Source: Clostridium sp. KNHs205
GTDB lineage: Bacteria; Bacillota; Clostridia; Lachnospirales; Lachnospiraceae
Length of the DNA: 64,000 bases
Assembly: GCF_000702945.1 (NCBI RefSeq)
Contig: NZ_JNLE01000003.1
Span: 1,597,501 to 1,661,500, forward strand
Direction: 5' to 3'
This document shows, one piece after another, positions 8,161-15,539 of this stretch. How positions within the stretch are numbered: position 1 is the stretch's first letter; the number at the start of each line of letters is the position of its first letter. Made by a program: the position numbers and the translations under genes. A model generated the notes under the pieces. The model was not told the origin of the DNA. It did not search any database and saw nothing but the letters and a program-made list of their open reading frames with translations.

Positions 8161-8475
8161 ATGAGCGTATTAAAAATAACGAGAGACAATTTTGATAAAG
8201 AGGTTTTAGAATCTGAAAAGACCGTTCTGCTGGATTTTTGGGCATCATGGTGCGGACCCTGTAAAATGGTATCCCCTATTATTGATCAGGTAGCAGAAGA
8301 AAAGAAAGATTCAATAAAGGTAGGTAAGATAAATATAGATGAAGAGGAAGAACTTGCAGCCAGATTCAGAATCATGAGCATTCCTACACTGGTTGTAATA
8401 AAGGATGGAAAGGTTGTAGACAGTACAGTCGGAGTTAAGCCTAAAAATGCTATTCTTTCCTTATTGTCTGAATAA
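8161..8475 (+). CDS. trxA: Thioredoxin
   Basis: 104 aa, the standard thioredoxin length, with active site WCGPC (Trp30, Cys31, Cys34), the preceding FWASW and the cis-proline motif SIPTLVVI. It would act as a cytoplasmic protein-disulfide reductase working with thioredoxin reductase. AAAGGAG at 8146-8152 sets the start at ATG 8161; an in-frame GTG at 8152 overlaps that site and is unlikely. Stands alone with its own terminator. Confidence 0.97.
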   Translation: MSVLKITRDNFDKEVLESEKTVLLDFWASWCGPCKMVSPIIDQVAEEKKDSIKVGKINIDEEEELAARFRIMSIPTLVVIKDGKVVDSTVGVKPKNAILSLLSE

Positions 8476-8490
8476 ATCCCCTCTTAATGC

Positions 8491-8578
8491 GGCAGCTCAA
8501 GATAACGACCATGTAAAAGATACCTGATAGTATTCTTTACAGTGGAGGTTATCCTGTAGCTGCTGTTGTTTTTTGTCT
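8491..8578 (+). terminator. Probable terminator of the thioredoxin gene
   Basis: CAGCTCAAGATAAC (8493-8506) pairs imperfectly with GTTATCCTGTAGCTG (8548-8562), followed by a T-rich run. A long loop makes this less certain. Confidence 0.45.
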
Positions 8579-8868
8579 TTTGAAAGTATACTAAGAAGTC
8601 TTAAACAGAATAATTTCTCAGAAGTCTTTGCAGAAAAATTGCATGGAATATTTATTATAATATTTATCTTAAGCATTTCCAAAATTTTATCCGGATAATT
8701 TCCGGTATGTTTATACACAATATCCGCTGTAATAATATCCTATTATATTTCCTAGAATATATTATCTATCCCTTTAATATAATTAAGCAGATTAATAAAC
8801 TAAAAAGCATGCCTGAATATAGTAAGAAGGCAGTTCGTGATGAGTTAAAGTGAAGGGAGAATACCAGC
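8579..8868. other. Intergenic region, nothing recognised apart from a ribosome site
   Basis: AT-rich stretch before the cytochrome b5-like gene. AGGGAG sits ahead of the ATG at 8869. No conserved RNA or supported ORF. Confidence 0.5.
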
Positions 8869-9393
8869 ATGGAGGCATACGGACTGAAAGAGAAACTGGG
8901 AGATTTCCAGAAAGAAATTACATATTATAGCCAGATGCAGATATATTCATCCAACCCATATGATAAAAAGTATTATGAGGAGCTTATACAGAGCAGTACA
9001 GACCGCCTGACAGTAGAATTGGCAGAGATATTAAGTATTAGGGCAGAGGGGGCCGGACATCCAGGTATATCAGCAGCAGAGGAGCAGGGAACAGAAGGCG
9101 AAAATACCAATACGGAACAGCCACCGGCAGATGGGCAGGCTGCGGACAAGGCATTTACCATAAGTGAGCTTGCCGCATATGACGGCAGCCAGGGACGACC
9201 TGCCTATGTAGCAGTTAACGGTATAGTTTATGATGTAAGCGATAAACCTGCCTGGGCTGGCGGGATGCATTTTGCAGGATTAAGAGCAGGAAAAGACTTA
9301 ACGGCGCAATTTACAAGCTGCCATAGAGGAATGGAAAGTGTATTGACCCAGCTTCCTGTTGTTGGCACTTTAGCCTCTGAAACCAGTGAATAG
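8869..9393 (+). CDS. Cytochrome b5-like heme/steroid-binding domain protein
   Basis: 174 aa. Residues 1-55 form a charged, probably helical region (EKLGDFQKEITYYSQMQIY). A Glu/Gln/Ala-rich linker spans about 60-95, and the C-terminal 80 residues match the Cyt-b5 domain (FTISELAAYDGSQGRPAYVAVNG, VYDVSDKPAWAGGMHF, AGKDLTAQF). The histidine in GGMHF lies where a heme ligand is expected, and SCHRGME offers a second His. No signal peptide. Family knowledge: clostridial members bind heme or related ligands, with no settled role. A subtilase gene follows 35 bp later on the same strand, so the two may be co-transcribed. Confidence 0.82.
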   Translation: MEAYGLKEKLGDFQKEITYYSQMQIYSSNPYDKKYYEELIQSSTDRLTVELAEILSIRAEGAGHPGISAAEEQGTEGENTNTEQPPADGQAADKAFTISELAAYDGSQGRPAYVAVNGIVYDVSDKPAWAGGMHFAGLRAGKDLTAQFTSCHRGMESVLTQLPVVGTLASETSE

Positions 9394-9428
9394 GAAATTT
9401 AAATAATTAATCGCAGGCAGGTGGTTAT

Positions 9429-11129
9429 ATGACTGAGTCGGAAAGATATAAGATAATCAGTAACGATTATGCGGATATATTAGCTGAAGGTTACGAAAAA
9501 ATTAATACGCTAACCAAGGAAGAAAATTATACAGTAAACAGAATAAATGACAACTATGCAGTTTATCATGTCCCAGTACCTGAATTAACTGTAGATAGTG
9601 TATTGAAATTCGGATACCAGTATTTGCCGAAATGCTATGGATTGATGAATTTATCAAGCGCTGAGGCATCAGGAGTACTAAGATTAAGAAATAATCCGGC
9701 TTTGGAACTAAGAGGTCAGGGAGTGCTGGTTGGTTTTATAGATACCGGAATTGATTATACAAATCCTATATTCCGCTATGCGGATAATACCAGCAGAATA
9801 GCAGCTATCTGGGATCAGGGAATAGATAGTGACAGATATCCGAAGGACTTCTATTATGGAACAGAGTACACCCAATGGGATATCAATACTGCATTGCTGC
9901 TTGAGAATCCTTACCGGATAGTTCCAAGCAGAGATGAGAATGGTCATGGAACCATGTTAGCAGGTATTGCCGCAGGGGGAGATGATATAGCAGAAGAATT
10001 TACCGGGATAGCGCCGGATGCAGAAATAGTCGTTGTCAAGTTAAAAGAGGCAAAACAGAATCTAAAGGATTTTTTTCGCATACCGCCTAATACAATATGT
10101 TATCAGGAAAACGACATAATGATGGGAATACAGTACCTTATTAACATGGCTGAACAACTGGATCGGCCAATAGCTATCTGTATTGGTATTGGCTCCTCAC
10201 AAGGGGCACATGAAGGCGAAGGAGTTTTCAGTCATTATATAAACGATGTAGGTAAGTTAGCAGGAAAATCCATTGCAGCTGCAGGAGGTAACGAAGGAAA
10301 TACCAATCATCATTATTATGGTCAAATTAATCCAAGCACAGATTTTGATGTTGTAGGATTAAATATAGGAGAAGGAGAACAAGGATTTACAATGGAGCTT
10401 TGGGGGTTCGCACCCAACATTGTCGCGGTAGAAGTATATTCGCCGGAGGCAGCTCTGGTTACCAGGATCTCCGGTATATTTCTGCAAAGAAAAACGCAGA
10501 CCGTCAATCATGGGGAAACCACTATCTATGTAGACAATCAGTTTAGTGAAGAGAGAACAGGGAATCAGCTTATGATGTTCCGATTTGTCAATCCAACGCC
10601 GGGATTATGGAGATTAGTTGTTTCCGGCAGCGGAGATTTAATGCTGCGATACCATATTTGGCTTCCTATCAGTAACTTTCTTACTTCAAATACCTATTTC
10701 ATTAACGGAAACCGGGATACTACCTTATCAATTCCGGCAAATGCTTTAAACAGTATATCTATCTCAACTTACAATCATCAGAATCAGAGCCTTTATTATT
10801 TCAGCGGAAGAGGTTTTACCAAAAGCGGCGGACTGAAACCGGATGTAGCAGCACCCGGGGTATCAATACTGGCACCGGCTCTGGGGGAAGGCTTTTATAG
10901 TGTAACGGGAAGCAGTGCGGCAACAGCACATGCAACCGGTGCTATTGCATTAATGCTGGAATGGGGAATAGTAAAGGGAAATATTACCAACTTAAATAAT
11001 ATATTGTTAAGGAGAATCCTCATAAACGGAGCAAGGAGATTTCCGACTATCACCTATCCAGATCAGGGCTGGGGATTCGGAACTCTGGATATCTACCGTG
11101 CAATACAGAAGTTTTATAATGAAGACTGA
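9429..11129 (+). CDS. Subtilisin-like serine protease, Csp-like S8 family
   Basis: 566 aa without a signal peptide. The S8 triad is intact: Asp105 in GFIDTGIDY, His173 in NGHGTMLAG, Ser496 in TGSSAATAH, with the oxyanion region AAGGNEGN. A large insertion of about 170 residues between the oxyanion Asn region and the Ser motif is typical of clostridial Csp-type proteases, some of which process the spore cortex lytic enzyme SleC during germination. Triad Ser is in GSS rather than the usual GTS. No sleC or other csp gene is nearby, so a germination role is only one option and a general intracellular or cell-wall protease is another. Confidence 0.88.
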   Translation: MTESERYKIISNDYADILAEGYEKINTLTKEENYTVNRINDNYAVYHVPVPELTVDSVLKFGYQYLPKCYGLMNLSSAEASGVLRLRNNPALELRGQGVLVGFIDTGIDYTNPIFRYADNTSRIAAIWDQGIDSDRYPKDFYYGTEYTQWDINTALLLENPYRIVPSRDENGHGTMLAGIAAGGDDIAEEFTGIAPDAEIVVVKLKEAKQNLKDFFRIPPNTICYQENDIMMGIQYLINMAEQLDRPIAICIGIGSSQGAHEGEGVFSHYINDVGKLAGKSIAAAGGNEGNTNHHYYGQINPSTDFDVVGLNIGEGEQGFTMELWGFAPNIVAVEVYSPEAALVTRISGIFLQRKTQTVNHGETTIYVDNQFSEERTGNQLMMFRFVNPTPGLWRLVVSGSGDLMLRYHIWLPISNFLTSNTYFINGNRDTTLSIPANALNSISISTYNHQNQSLYYFSGRGFTKSGGLKPDVAAPGVSILAPALGEGFYSVTGSSAATAHATGAIALMLEWGIVKGNITNLNNILLRRILINGARRFPTITYPDQGWGFGTLDIYRAIQKFYNED

Positions 11130-11130
11130 T

Positions 11131-11192
11131 ATAATAAATGGATTGAAGTAAAAAAGGTGATTCCTTTCTTGCTTCAATCCATTTATTATTTT
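11131..11192. terminator. Bidirectional terminator hairpin
   Basis: AATAAATGGATTGAAG (11133-11148) pairs perfectly with CTTCAATCCATTTATT (11172-11187), with T/A runs outside. It separates the convergent subtilase and VOC genes. Confidence 0.9.
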
Positions 11193-11556
11193 AGGCAATG
11201 TGCTCTGCAAATTGAACGCTCAGACCATCGGGATCCTTCACATAGATAAAACGGATACTGGGGTTAGGTTGTATGGGACCGCCAGTAACGGGGATTTCTT
11301 TTTCTTTCAGCAGTTCCATCAGCTTTTCCAGTGATTCTGTTTCAAAACCAATAGAGATATCCTTTCCCATTGAAATCTCGTTCTGATCTTTTTGATAGAT
11401 GAGTTCCAGCTTTGTTTCACCGGTTCCCATAAATATAATTTCCTTGTCAGGGCCGGAAAAGTAATGTCTGTCAATAGAAAGCCCCACAATTTCTTCGTAA
11501 AACTTAACGGATGCTTCCAGATTACTCACATGAAGGGTACACCAGTTAAAATGCAT
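11191..11556 (-). CDS. VOC family protein (glyoxalase / lactoylglutathione lyase-like)
   Basis: 121 aa, one vicinal-oxygen-chelate unit: N-terminal WCTLHVSNLEASVKFYEEIVGL, central TKLELIY with a likely metal-ligand Glu, and C-terminal IRFIYVKDPDGLSVQFAEHI with a second Glu. Residues fit a metal-dependent dimer such as glyoxalase I, but the family also holds fosfomycin and bleomycin resistance proteins and dioxygenases; substrate is not determinable here. Monocistronic, start ATG at 11556. Confidence 0.88.
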   Translation of the reverse strand: MHFNWCTLHVSNLEASVKFYEEIVGLSIDRHYFSGPDKEIIFMGTGETKLELIYQKDQNEISMGKDISIGFETESLEKLMELLKEKEIPVTGGPIQPNPSIRFIYVKDPDGLSVQFAEHIA

Positions 11557-12017
11557 ACTATTATCCTCTTTTCAATAAGATTATAACTTTAATTCTAGCA
11601 GAAGAAATATAGGAATTCTATAGAATATTTCATGTATACTCTATTATTGCCTTGTAAGAAAATTAAGTGAAGATTATTTAAGGCAGTACCGGGTATAATA
11701 TTACAAAATATAACAAATTCTACTTGCGTAGTCTGTAGATAATTATTGAGCATAGGAATAAATGGTTATAGTTTATACAAATAAGAAAATAATTTAAGCA
11801 GTTGTTTTTTCAAGGAAGGTGCTAAATTTTAATAGAAATTCCATAAATGCCCATATGTTAAGAGGGATAATATAGTAAATTAGTCGCGGTATTTCCAGTG
11901 AAATAACGATAATAAGGATAAATTGCGGAAACAATTCGATGAAAGAACAAATATTAAGAAAATATGATAAAAATCGATTAATATTAAAAAAATATTGCGA
12001 TATTATTAAAATGTCAG
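11557..12017. other. Long AT-rich intergenic region
   Basis: About 460 bp between divergent genes. I see no conserved RNA, repeat or supported ORF before the promoter at 12018. Confidence 0.5.
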
Positions 12018-12073
12018 TTGACAAATACTGTCACGTATGATAATGTTTTAAGTGTAAAACTATTGCAATAGTT
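12018..12073 (+). promoter_or_regulatory. Promoter and candidate BlaI-type operators
   Basis: TTGACA (12018-12023), 17 bp, TAATGT (12041-12046) with an extended TG. An inverted repeat TGACA-N5-TGTCA (12019-12033) overlaps the -35 box. A perfect 16-bp palindrome, AACTATTGCAATAGTT (12058-12073), lies just downstream of the start site. Either could be the binding site of the BlaI-like repressor encoded next; autoregulation is the rule in this family. Confidence 0.6.
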
Positions 12074-12090
12074 ATTATAGGAGATTAAGA

Positions 12091-12444
12091 ATGAAACTTT
12101 TCGATTCAGAATTAAAAATCATGGACGCTTTATGGAAGAGGGGGGACTTATCAGCTGGAGAACTCGCCAAAATATTAAAAGAGGAAACAGGCTGGAACCG
12201 TAACACCACCTATACAGTAGTTAAGAAATGTATAGATAAAGGTGCAGTTGAGAGATACGGTTCAAAATTTATGTGTAAAGCATTGGTTACTCGTGAAGAG
12301 ATCCAGCAGGAACAGACCACTGAGCTGGTGGAGAAGATGTTTGAAGGATCTTATGAGAAATTCTTTGCAGCCTTTTTAAATGAAGGGTATTTATCACAGG
12401 AAGAAACTGAGAAGCTTAAGAAAATTGTAGACGAAGCTAAATGA
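12091..12444 (+). CDS. BlaI/MecI-type transcriptional repressor
   Basis: 117 aa winged-helix protein of the penicillinase-repressor family (PF03965): ELKIMDALWKRGDLSAGELA, then the recognition region GWNRNTTYTVVKKCIDKGAV, then a helical dimerisation tail of about 45 residues. In known systems a membrane M56 protease leads to loss of the repressor when a signal arrives. The partner gene starts 10 bp after this stop, fitting that pairing. No beta-lactamase is nearby, so the signal may not be an antibiotic. GGAG stands before ATG 12091. Confidence 0.93.
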   Translation: MKLFDSELKIMDALWKRGDLSAGELAKILKEETGWNRNTTYTVVKKCIDKGAVERYGSKFMCKALVTREEIQQEQTTELVEKMFEGSYEKFFAAFLNEGYLSQEETEKLKKIVDEAK

Positions 12445-12454
12445 GGTGATAAGT

Positions 12455-13768
12455 ATGGAGCTTTACCGGATATCCCTTGCTTCTTCCTTACTGATCGTAT
12501 TCATATTAGTATTAAGGAAGATTGCTGTATATAAGCTTCCTAGAAAAACTTTTGCAATACTGTGGAAGATTGTATTGTTAAGGCTCCTGATACCCGTAAC
12601 CATAAAGATACCTGTTCCTGAATTCTTGGTGTCGGTAAAGGATAAAATGAAGCTGACAGAGAATGCTCTTATTACTTCTGCTGTTACAAGAGGTATGGAG
12701 GGTACGGTAAACTCTGGTGAGATAATAGCGAAGAAGTCTGCAATAGGAATTGTAGTTTTTTCAATCTGGATGGCAGTTACCGGGGTATTATTTTTATTAT
12801 TTATGATTAATTACATGAGAAGCCGGAAGCATGTAAATGAAGCAATGCCTTCTAATAATGATTATGCAAGAAGATGGCTCAGACATCAAAGAATAAGACG
12901 TAAAGTCCGATTATTATCTTTTGACCGAATTACTTCGCCTGTAACAGTGGGAGTATTAAGTCCCAGGATAATACTTCCAAAGGCAATGGAGGCGGACAGG
13001 GGTAAGCGGCTTAATTATGTACTGTTCCATGAAATGATATATATCAGGCGGTTTGATATAGTCTGGAAACTCTTATCCATGATAGCTGTGTGTATACACT
13101 GGTATAATCCATTTGTATGGATCATGTATAAACAGTTTAACAAGGACATTGAGACAGCCTGTGACGAAGGTGTTATAGAAGTGTTCGGAAACGAAGCAAA
13201 ACCGGATTATGCCTATGCAATTATTCAATTAATGGAAAAGAAACCGCAAGCTGCATTTTTGTACAATGGATTCGGTGAAAAACCGGTGGAAGAAAGAATA
13301 GTCTCCATTATGAAATTGGGGAAGAAGACGAAAACCAGTATGACAGTATCAATTACAGTAATCATGATGTCATTGATAGTATTTATTAATACCGTTGCAC
13401 TGGGGGCTATGGATGATAGCCAATTTGTAATAAAATTAGGCTCATTTAACGAAGGGGAGATCGTTGATGGGCATCCCAAGAACTTAGAGGCCAGAAGTTA
13501 TTATCCGGTTAATGAAAACGGATATACTTATGGTAAGGCATCACAGCAAATTAACATTTTACCTGACCTGATATATGTTGAGTCAATTAATGGTGAAGAG
13601 GGTTATGCCTATGCTAACGAGATTTGGGGATATGAGAGTCTTAATCTGATGAAACAGGGAGCAGATAATAATCGGGATTCTGATTTAGACGGACAGAAAA
13701 TGGATAAGATATGTAATGTTTATAAATATGATGGGGAAACTATTATAGGAACATATAAAATTAATTAA
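12455..13768 (+). CDS. BlaR1/MecR1-like M56 membrane protein with altered zinc motif
   Basis: 437 aa. An N-terminal membrane region (two helices by residue 60, another near 105-125) is followed by an M56 domain, whose zinc motif is normally HExxH. Here it reads HEMIY (His192, Glu193, Tyr196), so the second zinc-binding His is Tyr (codon TAT at 13040-13042). The downstream acidic ligand motif ETACDEGV is present. A last membrane helix (about 288-310) leads to an extracellular tail of about 115 residues that resembles the end of the next gene's product, not a penicillin-binding domain. AGGTG at 12445-12449 supports ATG 12455; GTG 12446 overlaps that site. Sensing probably works through the tail; proteolysis is doubtful. 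Confidence 0.88.
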   Translation: MELYRISLASSLLIVFILVLRKIAVYKLPRKTFAILWKIVLLRLLIPVTIKIPVPEFLVSVKDKMKLTENALITSAVTRGMEGTVNSGEIIAKKSAIGIVVFSIWMAVTGVLFLLFMINYMRSRKHVNEAMPSNNDYARRWLRHQRIRRKVRLLSFDRITSPVTVGVLSPRIILPKAMEADRGKRLNYVLFHEMIYIRRFDIVWKLLSMIAVCIHWYNPFVWIMYKQFNKDIETACDEGVIEVFGNEAKPDYAYAIIQLMEKKPQAAFLYNGFGEKPVEERIVSIMKLGKKTKTSMTVSITVIMMSLIVFINTVALGAMDDSQFVIKLGSFNEGEIVDGHPKNLEARSYYPVNENGYTYGKASQQINILPDLIYVESINGEEGYAYANEIWGYESLNLMKQGADNNRDSDLDGQKMDKICNVYKYDGETIIGTYKIN

Positions 13769-13813
13769 AGGGAAGTTATAACAATTAAAATCTTTTCATA
13801 AAAGGAGAATTTT

Positions 13814-14563
13814 ATGTTAAACAAAAGATTAAAGAGTTGCTTTTCTGTAGTTATTGCACTAACACTTGTTCTTATTAATATTTCTGTCGTCAAAGCGGGT
13901 ATAGCAAGTTCGACGTATGTTCAGCATAACATAGGTTCTTATACATATTATGACAGAGCAGTAGTTCATACTAGTTCTGGCACAGCATGGGGAACGACGG
14001 AAATATATACATCCGGATATACTAATGTTCCTGTAGGATATATGGGAGCTTTAGCACAATTACTTAGGGCAGACGGCGCTATTTGCAAATCCACATCTTT
14101 CAGATATAATACCACATCCACATCTGCTCTGGCTGTATCAACAGATACGCATTCAACGTCAACATCATATACAAGTTTTGGTCTGACTGCATATTACAAT
14201 GGTAGCAGTTATACCAATTACATAACTACTACTACACCTTCATTATCACTTAGCTCCAGTTTGCTGGCTGCAACATTAGAAGCACCGGCAGTTGGTTTAG
14301 CCGAAAATGAGAATGGTCAGACTTATGGTAGTGCTTTTGTCGGAGCCATTACAGGTGAAATGCCTGACCTGGTTAAAGCAGTGACAACTGACGGCAAGGT
14401 TGGATACCTGAATGTCAAAGACTTGTTACTGGATACACCGGCTACACCGGAAGAAGCAATCGCGCTAAGTGCATATTCTGAGGCTAATTCAGTAATACCC
14501 GTTTATGCTGAGGATGGAACCACTGTAGTAGGAGCTTTTAAGCTTGTAACTAATGTTGAGTAA
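13814..14563 (+). CDS. Secreted protein sharing the sensor's C-terminal domain
   Basis: 249 aa. A signal peptide (about residues 1-29, ending VVKAG) is followed by a Thr/Ser/Tyr-rich region (30-155) with no recognised domain. The last 85 residues align with the extracellular tail of the preceding BlaR1-like protein: both have NENGxTYG, then PDL, a GxxGY motif, and an end of the form VYxxDGxTxxGxxK. Third gene of the BlaI operon, 45 bp after the sensor, with AAAGGAG before ATG 13814. It may be the regulated output, or a secreted ligand or decoy of the sensor (inference). No function known to me. Confidence 0.75.
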   Translation: MLNKRLKSCFSVVIALTLVLINISVVKAGIASSTYVQHNIGSYTYYDRAVVHTSSGTAWGTTEIYTSGYTNVPVGYMGALAQLLRADGAICKSTSFRYNTTSTSALAVSTDTHSTSTSYTSFGLTAYYNGSSYTNYITTTTPSLSLSSSLLAATLEAPAVGLAENENGQTYGSAFVGAITGEMPDLVKAVTTDGKVGYLNVKDLLLDTPATPEEAIALSAYSEANSVIPVYAEDGTTVVGAFKLVTNVE

Positions 14564-14637
14564 AAAATTATAGTGTATTTAATTCATGATTGGATCTAAT
14601 TTTTAACTTTGAGGGGATTGTTAAAATATAGATAGAG

Positions 14638-14668
14638 AAAAGGCTGCCGGTTGGCAGCCTTTTCTTCT
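14638..14668 (+). terminator. Terminator of the BlaI-like operon
   Basis: AAAAGGCTGCC, 4-base loop, GGCAGCCTTTT, then TCTTCT. A perfect 11-bp stem. Confidence 0.92.
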
Positions 14669-14803
14669 GTCTTATATGTGATAAAAACTTATTTAATTAA
14701 AGGAATATCCCATAAAATACTTAGATTATTAATTGCCTGTATATATCCCTTTGTATTATGATAAGCTAAAGTTTTTACAACAGCATATGAGAAAGGGGTC
14801 ATT

Positions 14804-15436
14804 ATGGAGAAAAAGATCGCAGTATTTTGGGATAAGGATAAGAATATTGCTTCCCCACAGGAAGCAGGTGAACTTACTATATACAATTTTGAAAGGGGAA
14901 AGTGGTATGCAAAAGAATTTCTTGATATAACCAATTTATTTGAAGGGGGTATTACCAGTGTACGAAACAAGACCTTAGGGCTGGTTAAGAAGCTTGGCGA
15001 TTGCAGGGTGATTGCAGGAAAAAATATTACTGGTGTCATTTATAATATATTCGACAGTGAAGGTTTTATTATATCAGAGCTTACTGTGTTTACAGAAGAA
15101 GAGCTGGAATACCTGTACAGCCAAATTGAAGAACAGCTTAAAGGTATGGAAAGAGAGAGGGAAGAAGCGCGGCTTATACCAACAGCACCATTTGAAACTG
15201 AGGTGAAGGGAGATTACTTTTTTGACTTTAGCTTACTTAAAAATACGGGGACCAATCATTCTTCCAAAAGTACTATTCTCCCCTTTTTAAACACTGCAGA
15301 CTATCGGCATTTGGAAATTATCTGCGACCATGTTATGCCCTGGTTTGAGGAAGAAATGAAAAAGAGAGGTTTGTATTACATAGTGAAAGAAAGAGAGGAT
15401 AAGAAGATTAGTATATCAATAGAGAAGAAACATTAA
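14804..15436 (+). CDS. AnfO-like protein (Fe-only nitrogenase accessory family)
   Basis: 210 aa, cytoplasmic. The first 120 residues show the AnfO family layout: MEKKIAVFWDKDKNIAS, an EAGELTIYNFE strand, the KLGDCRVIAGKNITGVIYN segment with its single Cys, and a FDSEGFIISEL strand. A Glu-rich helix and a distinct C-terminal half (FLNTADYRHLEIICDHVMPWF) follow. Family knowledge: AnfO is encoded with the Fe-only nitrogenase anfHDGK and affects its activity or cofactor, but homologues also occur outside those clusters. No nif, vnf or anf gene lies in this window, so its role here is open. GAAAGGGG before ATG 14804. Confidence 0.6.
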   Translation: MEKKIAVFWDKDKNIASPQEAGELTIYNFERGKWYAKEFLDITNLFEGGITSVRNKTLGLVKKLGDCRVIAGKNITGVIYNIFDSEGFIISELTVFTEEELEYLYSQIEEQLKGMEREREEARLIPTAPFETEVKGDYFFDFSLLKNTGTNHSSKSTILPFLNTADYRHLEIICDHVMPWFEEEMKKRGLYYIVKEREDKKISISIEKKH

Positions 15437-15539
15437 CAATATTCATGTTCTTCTTATATAAACTGGCACAAATATCTTCGGAGCGAATAAAATGAATTGA
15501 GAATAATGTTACAGTGCTAGGTAATATACAGGAGAATAT

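Noticed and set aside
8497..8718. Minus-strand 73-codon frame downstream of thioredoxin
   Set aside because: Overlaps the probable terminator, lacks a ribosome site and any motif.
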